Shown piece by piece: positions 46,732 to 59,484 of a stretch of 64,000 nucleotides of DNA (positions within the stretch are counted from its first letter, which is position 1; each line of letters begins with the position of its first letter). Under the pieces are notes generated by a model. The model was not told where the DNA came from. It made no database searches and was given only the letters and a program-made list of their open reading frames with translations. The position numbers and the translations under genes were made by a program. Location: contig NC_081405.1 of the NCBI RefSeq assembly GCF_030272615.1, positions 156,381,454 through 156,445,453 of the forward strand, read 5' to 3'. This DNA comes from Cryptomeria japonica (taxonomy: Eukaryota; Streptophyta; Pinopsida; Cupressales; Cupressaceae).

Positions 46732-48362
46732 CTAGAGAGAGAGAGAGAAATCAGTTAAATTGTATCCTATCAAATAAATATTACAGCATAAGATAATAAG
46801 ATATTTAAATGAAATGGAATTGATTTCCTTGGTATGGCTATAAATAGCTACCTAGACCATGAGTTTGGAAACCACTTTGTATTCTAAGAATTCCAGAGGA
46901 GTAAATTAGGAATAAAAAATGTGCATTACCAAATATTGTGCAAAGCCCACCACATGAGGAGTGTGGTGGAGGGATGATGCACAATTTGTTTTGTACACTG
47001 AGTCAAATACTAAGTGTATCAAGGAAATCATAGACCCTCGAGCTCAAAATGTGGACCTTGGGATTATTAGGTCTATTGTTCATCCAAATGGTAACCACTA
47101 CATGGCAAACCTAATTACAATACAACAATATAAACGGAGATAAAGGGGGTAGGGAAAGAGGAAGAGAGAGAGGGATGGGGTATGGAGAAAGGCAAAGGGG
47201 GAGAGAGGTAGAGAGAGAGAGAGAGAGCAATCAATTAAATTGTATCCTATCAAATCAATATTACTACATAAGATAATAATATAGTTAAATGCAATGGAAT
47301 TGATTTCCTTGGTATGGCTATAAATTGCTCCCCAGACCATGAGTTTGGAAACCACTTCATTTTCTAAGAATTACAAGGGAGCAAATTAGGAATAAAAATG
47401 TGCATTACCAAATATCTCCCAAAGCCCACCACAAGAGGAGTGTGGGGGAGAGATGATGCACAATTGGTTTTCTAAACTAAGTCAAATGATAATTCTATCA
47501 AGAAAAGCATAGCCTTTCGAGCTCAATTGTGGCCCTTGGGATTATTAGGTCTAATGTTCATCCAAATGGTGACCACTAATGGATGACCTAATTGCAATAC
47601 ATAAATATAAATTAAGGGAGATAAAGGGGGTAGGAAGAGAGAAAGAGTGGGGACGAAGAAATGAAGAGAGAGAGGGATGGGGTATGGAGGAAACGAGAAG
47701 GGGAGAGAGGGAGAGAGATGTAGAGGGATGGAGAGAGAGGGAGAGGGAGGGAAAGAGAGAGAGGGAGAGAGAGGGAGAGAGAAAGAAAGAGAGAGAGTCG
47801 GGGAGAGGGAGAGGGAGGGAGAGAGAGAGGGAGGGAGGGAGAGAGAGAGAGGGAGAGAGGGAGAGGGGGAGAGAGGGAGAGAGAAAGGGTGGAGAGAGAG
47901 AGAGAGAGAGCAATCAATCTTACTGCATAAGCTAATAAGATAGCTAAATGCAATGGAATTGATTTCCTTGGTATGGCTATAAATTGCTACCCAGACCATG
48001 AGTTTGGAAACCACTTCGTATTCTAAGAATTGCAGGGGAGGAAATTAGGAAGAAAAAATGTGCAATACCAAAGATTGTCCAAAGCCCACCACAAGAGGAG
48101 TGTAGCGGAGGGATGATGCACAATAGGTTTTAAACACTGAGTCAAATGTTAAGTTTATCAAGAAAGCATAGCCCCTCAAGCTAAAATTGTAGACCTTGGG
48201 ATTATTAGGTATATTGTTCATCCAAATGGTGACCACTAAATGGTAGACCTAATTTCAATACAACAATATAAAGTAAGGGAGATAAAGATGGTAGGGAGAG
48301 AAGAAGAGAGAAGTATGGGGTATGGAGGAAGGTAGAAGGCGAGAGAGGGGGAGAGAGAGTGA

Positions 48363-48415
<53 letters not shown>

Positions 48416-48882
48416 ATTAAATTGTATCCTATCAAATAAATATTACTACATAAGCTAAGCTAATAATATAGTTAAATACAATGGAATTGATTTCCTTGGT
48501 ATGGCTATAAATTGCTACCAAGACCATGAGTTTGGAAACCACTTCGTATTATAAGAATTGCATGGGAGAAAATTAGGAATAAAAAAATGCATTACCAAAT
48601 ATTGTGCAAAGCCCACTACATGAGGAGTGTGGTAGAGGGATGATGCACAGTTGGGTTTCTACACTGAGTCAAATGCTAAGTCTATCAAGGAAAGCATATC
48701 CCCTTGAGCTCAAGCTGTGGGCCTTGGGATTATAAGGTCTACTATTCATCCAAATGGTGACCACTACACGGCAGACCTAATTTTAATACAACAATATAAA
48801 ATGATATAAAGGGGGTAGGGAGAGAGAGAAAGAGTCTGGCAGAGAAAAAGTGAGAGGGGGATGAGGTATGGACGAAGGGAGA

Positions 48883-48924
<42 letters not shown>

Positions 48925-49425
48925 TTAAATTGTATCCTATCAAATCAATCTTACTACATAAGCTAATAAGATAGTTAAATGAAATGGAATTGATTTCCTT
49001 GGTATGGCTATAAATTGCTACCTAGACCATGTGTTTGGAAACCACTTCGTATTCTAAGAATTGAATGGGAGGAAATTAGGAAGAAAAAATGTGCATTACC
49101 AAATATTTCCCAAAGCCGACTCTATGAGGAGTGTGGTGGAGGGATGATACAAAATGGGTTTTGTACACTGAGTCAAATCTTACGTCTATCAAGGAAATCA
49201 TAGCCTCTTGAGCTCAAATTGTGGACCTTGGGATTATGAGGTCTATTGTTCATCCAAATGGTGACCACTACATGGAAGACCTAATTGCAATACAACAATA
49301 TAAAGTAAGGGAGAGGGAAAGAGTGGGGAGGGAGAGAAGAAGAGAGAGAGAGATGGGGTAAGGAGGAAGGGAGAAGGGGAGAGAGGGAGAGAGGGAGGGA
49401 GAGAGGGGGTAGGGAGAGAAAGAGA

Positions 49426-49480
<55 letters not shown>

Positions 49481-49563
49481 AGGTGGAGAGAGATAGAGAG
49501 AAAGGGTGGGAGGGAGAGATAAAGGGCGAGAGAGAGAGACAAAGGGCGAGAGAGAGACAAAGG

Positions 49564-49649
<86 letters not shown>

Positions 49650-50132
49650 AAGCGAGCAATAAATTAAATTATATCCTATCAAATTAGTCTTATTGTATAA
49701 GCTAACAAGATAGTTAAATGCAGTGGAATTGATTTCCTTGCTATAGCTATAAATTGCTACCCAGACCATGAGTTTGGAACCCACTTTGTATTCTAATAAT
49801 TGCAAGGGAGAAAATTAGGAGGAAAAAATGTGCATTACCAAAGATTACCCAAAGCCCACCACAGGAGGAGTGTGGTGGAGGGATGATGCACAATGGGTTT
49901 TGTACACTGTGTCAAATGCTAACTCTATCAATTAAAGCATAGCTCGTCGATCTCAAACTATGGACCTTGGGATTATAATGTCTATTATTCATCCAAATGG
50001 TGACCACTACATGGCTGACCTAGTTGAAATATAACAATGTAAAGTAAGGGAGATAAATGGGGTAGGGAGAGAGAAAGAGTAGGGAGGGAGAGAAGAAGAG
50101 AGAGAAGGATGGGGTATGAAGGAAGGGAGAAG

Positions 50133-50212
<80 letters not shown>

Positions 50213-50701
50213 ATGAAGAGAGAGAGGGAGGATGAAGAGAGAGAGAGAGAGAGAGCAAGAGGGAGAGAGAGTAATTAATTAAAATATATCCTACCAAATC
50301 AATCTTACTGCAAACCACTTCATATTCTAAGAATTGTAGGGGAACAAATTAGGAAGAAAAAATATGCATTATCAAAGATGGCCCAGAGCCCACCATAGGA
50401 GGAGTGTGGTGTAGGGATGATGCACAATGGGTTTTGTACACAATTTCAAATACTAAGTCTATCAAGGAAAGCATAGCCTCTCGAGATCAAACTGTGGACC
50501 TTGGGATTATTGGGTCTACTATTCATCCAAATGGTGACCACTATATAGAAGACCTAATTGGAATACAACAATATAAAGTAAGGGAGATAAAGGGAGTAGG
50601 GAGAGAGAGAGTGGGGAGGGAGAGAAGAATAGAGAGGGATGGGGTATTGAGGAAGGGAGAAGGGGAGAGAGGGAGAGAGAGGTAGAGGGAGGAGAGAGAG
50701 A

Positions 50702-50733
<32 letters not shown>

Positions 50734-51188
50734 AATCAATTATATTGTATCCTATTAAATCAATCTTATTGCATAAGCTAATAAGATAGTTACTTTCAAT
50801 GGAATTGATTTCCTTGGTATGGATATAAATTTCTACCCAAACCATGAGCTTGGAAACCACTTCCTATTTTAATAATTGCATAGGAGCAAATTAGGAAGAA
50901 AAAATGTACATTACCAAAGACTGCTTAAAGCCCACCACAGGAGAAGTGTGTTGGAGGGGTGATGCGCAATGGGTTTTGTACACTGAGTGAAATGCTAAGT
51001 CTATCAAGGAAAGCATATCCCCTCAAGCTCAAACTTTGGACCTTGGGATTATTAGGTCTACTATACATCCAAATGGTGACCACTACATGGTAGACCTAAT
51101 TGCAATACAATGATATAAAGTAGGGGAGATAAAGGGATAGGGAGAGAGAAAGAGTGGGGGGAGATAGAAGAAGATAGAGAGGGATGAG

Positions 51189-51224
<36 letters not shown>

Positions 51225-51605
51225 TATTAGGTCTATTGTTCATCCAAATGGTGACCACTACATGGCAGACCTCATTGCAATACAACAATATAAAGTAAGG
51301 AAGATAAGGGGGGTAGGGAGAGAGAAAGAGTGAGGAGGGAGAGAATAAGAGAGAGAGGGATGGATTATGAAGGAAGGGAGAAGGAGAGAGAGGGAGAGAG
51401 AGGTAGAGGGGGACAGGGAAAGAAAGAGATGGAGAGGGAGGGAGAGAGATAGAGATAGGGAGAGACAGAGAGAGACAGAGAAAGAGGGAGAGAGAGGAGG
51501 AGATAGGGAGAGTGAGGGAGATAGGGAGAGGGAGGGAGAGAAAGAAGTAGAGAGGGAGAGGGAGAGGGGGAGAGAGAAAGAGTGGAGAGAGAGAGAGAGA
51601 GAGAG
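46732..51605. repeat. GA-rich macrosatellite, block 2
   Basis: About eight full units are seen, with the core phrase (GGAGTGTGGTGGAGGGATGATGCA or variants) near 46960, 47437, 48097, 48620, 49132, 49867, 50402 and 50942, and a partial unit near 51225. Core units are about 0.47 kb and highly alike. Purine tracts vary from under 20 to over 300 bases. One tract carries a (GT)n insert at about 48363-48384. Spacing of 0.48-0.74 kb is set mainly by tract length. Confidence 0.92.
49311..49648. repeat. Long (GA)n tract with GGGCGAGAGA subrepeats
   Basis: About 340 purine-rich bases. A triplicated unit containing AAAGGGCGAGAGA lies near 49523-49570, followed by a nearly pure GA run of roughly 80 bases. 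The triplication shows that the tract grew by more than dinucleotide slippage. Confidence 0.9.
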
Positions 51606-52275
51606 AGAAGTAGTCATCGGTGAGGAGGGACCTCAAGGAGATCAGTCTGGACCTGTCAGCAAGAGTAAACACAACAGAAACACATAGATATGATGGAGAC
51701 AATGCAGAATGATCTATCTTCTAGTCACATTCTATCTATTTGATACTATGATTTGTTATAAATTATTACATTCTAAAGCATGATTACAAATATATATCAA
51801 CCCAAAGGATCCAGTCAACCCAAAAGGGATCAAAACCCGAAGAACAAGACCTAATGTGCAAAATGAACAATGTCGGCCTCTGTCAAGAGATTCCTCTAGA
51901 AAATTTAAAGGATAAAATATAGAAGTTCAACCATACACCAAGAAACATAGAGATCAACTCTCAAGGCTCCACAAGCTTCATAATGGGTTCTTGTAGATCA
52001 CCAGAATAGGTCTTAGGCAACCAGTAACAAAGACAACCAGTAACAAAAAACTGTCATGGAAACTAGTGGTTATATCTTGTCAACAAATGATCCAAAAGAG
52101 ATGCGGTTTGAAAGAAAGAAAGATGATCAAGTCTTCAAGTAGAATCCAACTCCACAAGATCCGGTGAGCCAAAACTGGGACACACAGAAAGAAAACTAAA
52201 ATTGAAAACAAAATAGAAAGGAAAATGTTTTTGGTTAATGCAAGATTGCTATGAACCGGGGATGCTCTTTCATCA
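51606..52275 (-). repeat. 3' LTR of the second gypsy element
   Basis: It matches 59485-60233 (AGTAGTCATCGGTGAGGAGG at the left edge, GAACCGGGGATGCTC near the right edge). It lacks about 110 bases present in the right copy between about 59590 and 59700. The right edge is approximate, because the copies diverge after CCGGGGAT. Confidence 0.8.
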
Positions 52276-52329
52276 GACATCTGGGGTTAATAAAAAAATG
52301 AGCCTCTCACTTTGTTGGGATTAGAGGGA

Positions 52330-53281
52330 AACCAAGGTTTTCTACCTCTGCCTATGAAATCCAAGATGAATTTTCAACTAGTTTGCTCTTCCACTTCACA
52401 AGATATTCTTTGTACTGACTGTTCCAGGTACTACGCCCAATCCTACTGTCCAAAATCTCTTCAATCTGATCTAGTTCCTTTCAGGGCAATTGTTTCTCCA
52501 AGTTTGAAACACTATCCTCACTAAATTATAGTTCATGATACTCACGAAGATCTGCAGTATTGAATATAGGTGAAATACTTAAGACTATCTAGTAGCTCCA
52601 CTTCATATGCATTTCTAGAACTAAGCTTTCTCAAAATCTTACAGGGTCCAAACTTCTTCATCTGCAACTTAATATAAGTTCCAATCGGGAATCTCTCTTT
52701 TCTCAGACACACAATAACTTCATCACCAAATTAAAATTCCTTATGTCTCCTCTTCTCATCTTCCCTCTCTTTATATTTGTTTTTCATATCTTCCAAATGT
52801 TGTTTACCTGAATATGCAATGCTGCCATGTGATCTATAAAATCTTCTGCTTCTGAACTCTTCTGGTCTTCACTGCTAATGTCTCTCAATTCTTCTATTCC
52901 TCTAGGATTCACTCCAGTAACAATCTAAAAAAGTTCTTTTCTAGTACTTCTATTCACTGAATTGTTGTAGGCAAACTCTGCTCATGCAAGGATCAAATCC
53001 TAATTTCTAGTTTTATTTCCCACTAAACATCTCAACAAGTTTCGCAAACTCCCATTAACAACTTATGTCTGATCATGATTCTATGGATGAAAAGTAGAAC
53101 TAAACTTCAAATCTGTCTTCATCTTCTTCCAAAGTGTTCTCCAAAAATATCCAACAAACTTAGTGTCTTCGTGTGAAACTATACTCTTAGGTAATCCATG
53201 CAATCTCACCATTTCCTTGAAAAATAGATCTTCTACATGTAATGCATTTGATGTCTTCTTACATGGTATGAAATGAGCCAT
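52330..53281 (-). pseudogene. Gypsy integrase core end, GPY/F module and chromodomain remnant
   Basis: The minus-strand frame 53281-53081 has [20 protein letters not shown] and SHEDTKF where SDRDTKF is usual, so a catalytic Asp is His. Next to it the QTDGQTE-like motif is broken by stops. Downstream are the GPY/F-like module (ERFPIGTYIKLQMKKFGPCK) near 52640-52700 and, at about 52350-52425, a chromodomain remnant YLVKWKSKLVENSSWIS followed by a stop. The integrase is inactive in this copy. Confidence 0.8.
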
Positions 53282-53284
53282 CTT

Positions 53285-53870
53285 TTAGAATCTATCCAAT
53301 ACCACAAATATAGAATCATTCCCTCTTAGTGTCTTAGGAAATTCAAGTACAAAATCCATGCTTATATCCTCCCAAGGTCTTACTGGTACTATCAAAGGTT
53401 TATACAATTCCACATTTTGACTACTACCTTTTGCAACTTGATAAACTCTACAACTCTGGACATATCTCTTAACATCCTTATGCATTTGGGGGCAAAAGTA
53501 TTTCTCACTCACCAATGCAACTATTTTGTTAATGCCAAAATGTCCAACTAAACCTCCACTATGCTTCTCTTTTATTAGGTTCTCTCTCATGGAACTCTTA
53601 GGTATGCACAACTGAACTCCCTTGAATAAAATCCCATCCTGAATGAAATAATCCAACCATTTTCTCCTATCAACCATAATCAGTTCTCTACATGCTTTCC
53701 AAAGTTCTACAAAATTCGGGTCTTCATCATACAAGGTCTTCAAATCTTCAAAACCTAATACTATCACTCTCATCTCTGTCAGCAAATTCCTTCTCTGAAT
53801 CAATGCATCAGCAACTTTGTTAGATTTCCCACTTCTATGCTTCAACACAAAGGTGTAACTCTACAAGAAT
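53285..53870 (-). pseudogene. Gypsy integrase N-terminal zinc region
   Basis: The frame 53848-53285 starts in the RNase H C-terminus (HRSGKSNKVADALIQRRNLL), then the linker. The zinc region follows with HSGGLVGHFGINK and CRVYQVAKG (second Cys lost), and then SMDFVLEFPKTLRGNDS with the first catalytic Asp. A stop divides it from the next piece at 53281. Confidence 0.83.
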
Positions 53871-54760
53871 TCTACCCATCTCATATGTCTCTAATTCAAC
53901 TTACTTTGGCTATTCAAATACTGCAAAGCTTGATGATCTGTATACAACACAAACTCCTTAGGCAACAAGTAGTGTCTCCATTTCTTCAAGACTTTAACTA
54001 TGGCATAAAATTCTTGATCACACACTAAATATCTCTTTCGGGCATCATTCAATTTCTCACTGAAATAGGCTACTGCTCTCCCTTTGTGACTCAAAACTAC
54101 TCCTATTGTTGTTCCACTTGCATCACAATCAACTTGAAATACCTTATTGAAATCAGGTAAAGCTAACACAGGTTTCTCAGTCACTTTTTGCTTTAACAAT
54201 TCAAAATTTTTGTTTTACCTCTATAATGCTTTCCGGTGTAGGCCACTCAACAATGCCATCCACTTTCTCAGGGTCCATCTTTAAACCATCTTCAGATATC
54301 ACAAATCCTAAATAGACCAACTCACTCTTCATGAAAGTACACTTCTTGATATTGATCATCAAATTTTCTTCTCTCAACCTCTATAAAACTTGTCTTAACT
54401 GCAACAAATGCTCCTCTTTTATTCTACTGAAAATTAGAATGTCATCCAAATACACAAGAACAAACTTACCCAAGAATTTCTTCAATACCTTATTCATTAG
54501 CCTCATGAAAGTATTTGGTGCATTAGTCAACCCAAAAGGCATCACCAACCATTCATATAGTCCTTCATTTGTCTTAAATTTTGTCTTCCACTCATCACCT
54601 TCTTGGATCCTAATTTGATAATATACACTCTTCAAATCTATCTTTGTAAAATATTTTGCTTCACTCAAACACTCCATTATGTCATCCATCCTAGGCAAAG
54701 GAAACTGATATTTCACTGTGATCTTGTTTATTTCTCTTTAATTGGTAGACATTTTCCATT
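53871..54760 (-). pseudogene. Gypsy RT and RNase H (second element)
   Basis: 54716-54381 is RT with [35 protein letters not shown] and the catalytic [11 protein letters not shown]. 54199-53891 is RNase H with [29 protein letters not shown] and [11 protein letters not shown], all key acids kept. A short frame break between them (about 54200-54380) contains further RT-thumb-like codons. Confidence 0.88.
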
Positions 54761-55740
54761 CTCCATTCTTCTTCGGTGCTAATACCACTGGTACTACACA
54801 AGGGCTCAAACTCTCCTTGATCAAACCTTTCTTCAACAACTCATGCACTTGTCTATTCAGTTTTTCATTCTCTGCGAGTGTCGACCACTATGCAACTTTG
54901 TTAATCAAACTAGCTCTGGGAACCGAGTCCATGCAATGACTAATACTTCTGACATGTGGCAATCCATCAGGTACATTATCTAAAATGATGTCCTCATTTT
55001 CTGTCAGTAAATCTCTTATCTCTGTCGGGTTTTCTCCTTTTGATTATGGTCTCTCAGTCATCTTAGGAATTAAGTAAAAACACACATTCTCATGTCTCAG
55101 TCCATCCATGAATTTCCTTCCATCTACTAAACATATTCTGGTATTTGTATAGACTTCATTCTTCAAAGGTTCCTCCAAAGGTAACAAGGTTTGCATCATC
55201 CCATTAGCCACAATAGTGTAAGCATTCTTCCTCCCATCATGTATTGTCTGTCTATCAAAATGCCAAGCTCTTCCCAACAAAAGATGATAAATATCCATAG
55301 GCATAATATCACACAAAACTTCATCATGATAATTCCCAATTTTTTTATTTTACCAAACACTATTCACTTACTAACAACTTATGTTCATCCTGAATCCATG
55401 CTATCTGATAAGACAAGGTGTTTTAATCTTTCCAATTTCAACTTATTCACCATCTCTTATGAAACAAGATTATCTGAACTACCACTATCAATAAAAACTT
55501 TACAACACTTACCGAATACCTTACATCTAGTCTTGAACATATTCTTCCTCTGCAAGGGTTCCTCATCTCCTCGGGTATGATACAAATCTCTCCTCATTAT
55601 CAAGAGTTCTCCATCTTCTAGTTTATTGTCTGATCCAGTGGGGTTTTCTTCCACCACTCATGCTCTTATGGTAGCCTTTGTCTTCTTACATTCTAATGTA
55701 TGGTGTCCTTCTCCTCCACACTTAAAGAAAGCTCCTCCAA
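54761..55740 (-). pseudogene. Gypsy zinc knuckle and protease (second element)
   Basis: At about 55690-55735 the minus strand encodes FFKCGGEGHHTLEC, a knuckle whose first Cys is Phe. The frame 55657-55457 holds the protease with CCKVFIDSGSSDNLVS (intact DSGS). 55316-55044 is a later part (MPMDIYHLLLGRAWHFDRQ). Stops break the region between 55330 and 55450. RT N-terminal codons follow near 54770-54930. Confidence 0.8.
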
Positions 55741-55946
55741 ATGTCCTCTTGTCTTGTCTTCCAAAGTTTTCATTCTGGTAACCATCTGGTTCTCTCCTCT
55801 GGTAGAAATTTCTCATCCTTCTGGTATGAATTACCTTCTTTTCTCACTTCCTTGTCCTTGTTCTAGTTCCTCTTCATTGTCCTTGTACTAGTCCCTCTTC
55901 CTTCGGTATATCCTCTTCCTCCTTGAAATCTCCCTCCAGTAAACCT

Positions 55947-55951
55947 TCCAC
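55947..55951. repeat. Target-site duplication TCCAC, left copy
   Basis: It matches 58618-58622 on the far side of the deleted copia element. The gypsy Gly/Arg-rich linker continues across both edges. Confidence 0.8.
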
Positions 55952-57203
55952 TATTAGGATAACTAGTGAAGAACTGAGAGGAGGGGGTGAATCAATTGTT
56001 AAAAGATTATATCAATTAATCCACTTAATAACCTTTAACTAGATTAAGTACCGATAAAGCAGAAACAGATATTGGTAAACAATACTACTTAAAAGTTAAA
56101 TAGATAATCAATGCAAAGCAACCATACCACAGAACACCATGATTTGTATGTGGAAAACCCAAAAAAGAAAAAACCATGATGGGAAGCCTACCCACAGTCA
56201 AATGATACTTCTACAGAAAGTATGTGATACAATGAGGGGCCTGCACATCCAAGAAGGCACACTTCCTAGAGCGCACTGCTCATTAAAAAAGAGTCTATCT
56301 AACTACAGAGAGGTTATAACCACCTCAAGATAAATGGACAACAATCTAGAGTAATGAATTTCCAGAGATAGCATCTACCATGCCTGATTATAGTCCCAAC
56401 TAAGCTCAATACTGAAGGTCTTTGACCTCTTCCTTAATCCCAATTCGATCACCTATGATCGACCAATTCTCCTTCGCATATGATATTATATTTCAAGACC
56501 ATGATACTTATTCCACACTTTCCATACCATCATCTACAATGAGATCTTACATCATTTTATACCAACCCTAAGGCCTAAACCAATTAGGTTAGCTACCTAA
56601 AATATATTACAATAAGATCATTACATAAATTCATATTACAATGATATGCCATGTCGTCTTAAGACCAAAACAACAAAACCCAATCCATAGAACATACCAG
56701 TAACATGTATAGTACACGTTAACATGATATCAGTCCATAAGCTAGATAGGCACCGGGCCTATTCTGGGTCCACCACACTAAAGCAATGTCTTCAAGTTGT
56801 TTTAAGCATGATCAAATAACATCTTCAGCATCCTAAAATCCATGTAGAAGTTGCACCAACACCACTTATGCATCCTATCAAGATTCCTTAGTGAAATCTC
56901 TGTCGGTAAAACCTTAAACCAATGTCAGTAAGGGTTTACAAGAGTGTATGATAGCATCTGATTACCAAGTCAATACCAACTGACCAAAATATTCTCTAGA
57001 AACATGTAACACATAAAATCAAACATACTCCATTGATCCAAACATGTCAGAAGTGTCCAATAGATAGTCTCTTCTACCGGTAACACTAGATCTTCTACTC
57101 GTAACCAAAACCCATCTTTTGGTAACCAACCATAATGACTAGTGTTGACATCAATGACAAGACATCAATACAACACATAATCAATTCATCCATAATGCCA
57201 ACA
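55952..57203 (-). repeat. 3' LTR of the deleted copia element
   Basis: It starts TATTAGGATAACTAGTG (TA where TG is expected) and ends CATAATGCCAACA. GGGGGTGAATCA lies at about 55984, and a GAAAAAACCATGATGGG block near 56167. The polypurine tract (minus TCAAAGGGGGAGAT) follows at 57204-57220. The part from 56630 to 57203 recurs at 58042-58617. Confidence 0.85.
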
Positions 57204-57548
57204 ATCTCCCCCTTTGACATTGATTGCAACACTAGATGTGAAAAACATCTAAGTACCAAGAAATGCCAAACAAAACTCCCCCTGTGGAAGACAACCAACA
57301 ATGTCCTCAATATCGGTAACTCTTCCCCTGTGAATGATATCTCTGTAAAGTTTTGAAATTATTTTTCACATCACTATCTCTCCCCCTTTGACATCAATGC
57401 CATAAATCTAACACAAATATCAAAGCAAGAATGTAAACCTCTAAATCTCAAAGCTGACTATTCCCCCTAAGTAGTAGCACCACTCATTAGTGTCGGAATG
57501 AATAGTATCTCTGATAATGCATGTCAAACTGATGACAAACTGCATCGA

Positions 57549-58041
57549 TCAAGTCTCTGTCAGAGGGGTAGAAACCCCTAACCCGTCTCTCAAATACTCA
57601 AATGATTCCTTAGATAGTGGTTTAGTGAATATATTTTCAATCTGATCTTTAGTGTTCACATAAACCAATCTAACTTCCTTTGCTTCTACCTTGTCCTTTA
57701 GAAATTTATACTTTATTGATATATGCTTAGTCTTAGAGTGAAATACCAGATTCTTAGACATGCCAATAGTTGTAGAGTTATCACAATAGATAACTACCGG
57801 TTCACTACAATTTACCCTAATATCCTTCAACATTTGCTTCATCCATAATACTTGAGTGCAATTAGTTGCTACTGCAACATACTCAGCTTCTGCAGTAGAT
57901 AAAGAAATGCATGACTGGTTTTTGCTGATCCATGAAACCAGTTTCTTTCCAAGAAAGAAAGCTCCACCAGAAGTGCTCTTTTTGTCATCAATATCTCCTA
58001 CCCAATTTGAGTCAGTACATACACATAAAGTGAAAGATATT
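57549..58041 (-). pseudogene. Copia RNase H fragment
   Basis: The minus strand encodes CTDSNWVGDIDDKKS, KNQSCISLSTAEAEYVAVA, IYCDNSTTIGMSKN and IFTKPLSKESFEYLRD, the C-terminal copia RNase H with its acidic residues present. Residues upstream of TDSNW come from LTR sequence across the deletion junction, so the frame 57549-58139 is a chance fusion. Confidence 0.85.
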
Positions 58042-58617
58042 ACAATGATAGTCCATGTTAGCTTAAGACCAAAACAACAATAACGAATCCATAGAACATC
58101 CTGAAACATCTCGGTAATGTGTAGAGTACACGTTAACATGATATGAGTCCATAACCTAGATAGACACCGAACCTATTCTGGGTCCACCACGCTAAAGCAA
58201 TATCTTCAATTTGTTTGAAGCATGATCAAAGAACATCTTTAGCATCCTAAAATCCATGTAGAAGCTACACCAACACCACTTTTGCATCCTATCAAGATTC
58301 CTCATTGAAAGCTTTCTCGATAAAACCTTAAACCAATGTCAATAAGGGTTTACAAGAGTGTATGATAGCATCCGATTACCAAGTCAATACCAACTGACCA
58401 AAATATGCTCCCGAAACATGTAACACATAAAATCAAACATACTCCATTGATCCAAACATATCAGAAGTGTCCAACATATAGTCTCTTCTGTTGGTAACTC
58501 TAGATCTTCTACCGATAGCAAAAACCTATCTGTCAGTAACTAACCATAACAACTAGTGTTGACATCAAAGACAAGTCATCAATGCAACACATAATCAATT
58601 CATCCATAATGCCAACA
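58042..58617 (-). repeat. Truncated 5' LTR of the deleted copia element
   Basis: It is co-linear with 56630-57203, sharing TAGAGTACACGTTAACATGAT (56710-area TATAGTACACG...) and TTCTGGGTCCACCAC, and ends ATAATGCCAACA. It is truncated on the PBS side by the internal deletion. Confidence 0.85.
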
Positions 58618-58622
58618 TCCAC
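58618..58622. repeat. Target-site duplication TCCAC, right copy
   Basis: It matches 55947-55951. Confidence 0.8.
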
Positions 58623-59265
58623 CTCTACCTCTCTGTCTCTACTCTTGTCTTTTATTCAATTTCTCTTCAGCCTTTAATGCATACTGGTAAGCCTCTTCAA
58701 CAGTCTCTAATTTGTTCATACTGAGTTCATCTTGTATAGACATCCACAATCAATTCAAATATCTTGCAATTTGTTCAACTTCATCATCAACATATCTGGA
58801 TCTGATGTTCAACTTGTAAAATGCTTCGATGTACTCCTTCACACTAGATTCCTTCTATCTCAGATTCTACAACTTCCGAAACAAGTCTAGTTGATAATTC
58901 GTCGAGACAAACTTTGATTTCAACTTATCAATCATCCTATCCCATGTCTTAATTTTCTCTTTATCTCTTCTTTGTCTATCAAATTTCAAATTCTCCCACC
59001 AAAGAGATGCATGACCTTTCAACCGGGCACATCCATATTTCACCTTCCTCTCTTTTGCAGTGTTTTCAAAATCAAAATACTTCTCCATCTTCAGGATCGA
59101 ATCCATCAAGTCATCCGAATCTAACTTCCCATTATATTTTGGTGGGGTAAAATAAGGTTTATTATTCACCCTACTCAAAACCCTTAAAAACCTTTCTTCA
59201 TTCGAGTCAACCACCGATAGGTTTACTTGTTCTACCAGGGCTTCCTCTCCTTCATCTTTGCTCAC
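58623..59265 (-). pseudogene. Gypsy gag (second element)
   Basis: The frame 59265-58867 starts MSKDEGEEALVEQVN and contains the retrotransposon gag core (MEKYFDFENTAKERKVKYG and LKGHASLWWENLKFDRQRR). It continues with stops to a basic region ending near the copia insertion at 58617, and resumes at 55946 with GRFTGGRFQGGRGYTEGRG. It is the capsid region of the element. Confidence 0.85.
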
Positions 59266-59470
59266 ATATTCAATGTGTTAGCCTCTTCTCTAGGCTGCTA
59301 TTCCTCGCAACATCTCTATCACAGTAGGGCCTACATTCCCATGCTCTCCACCATTCCTAGTTCCTCTTCGCGCCATCGATTCAAGCTAGTCCTCTGCAAT
59401 TGCAGGTCGGATCCATAATCCACCACCCTACAACAAAATTAAGGTTACGCAACCTCTGAAATGAAACTTT

Positions 59471-59482
59471 GCTCTGATACCA
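59471..59482 (-). other. Primer binding site of the second gypsy element
   Basis: The minus strand reads TGGTATCAGAGC, two bases from the LTR start at 59485. It is the Met-tRNA type. Confidence 0.85.
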
Positions 59483-59484
59483 CT

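Larger units (their letters stand above)
55952..58617 (-). mobile_element. Internally deleted Ty1/copia element
   Basis: The left LTR (55952-57203) is complete, and a pol 3' end follows (57549-58035). The right LTR keeps only its last 576 bases or so (58042-58617). Everything from the PBS side of the 5' LTR through gag, protease, integrase and most of RT is missing. TCCAC flanks the whole, so the deletion happened after insertion. The junction near 58030-58055 joins RNase H codons to the LTR-internal sequence ATATTACAATGATA. Confidence 0.85.

Noticed and set aside
57549-58139. A 196-codon frame with an apparently new N-terminus on copia RNase H
   Set aside because: The N-terminal part is LTR sequence joined by an internal deletion. 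It is a chance fusion.
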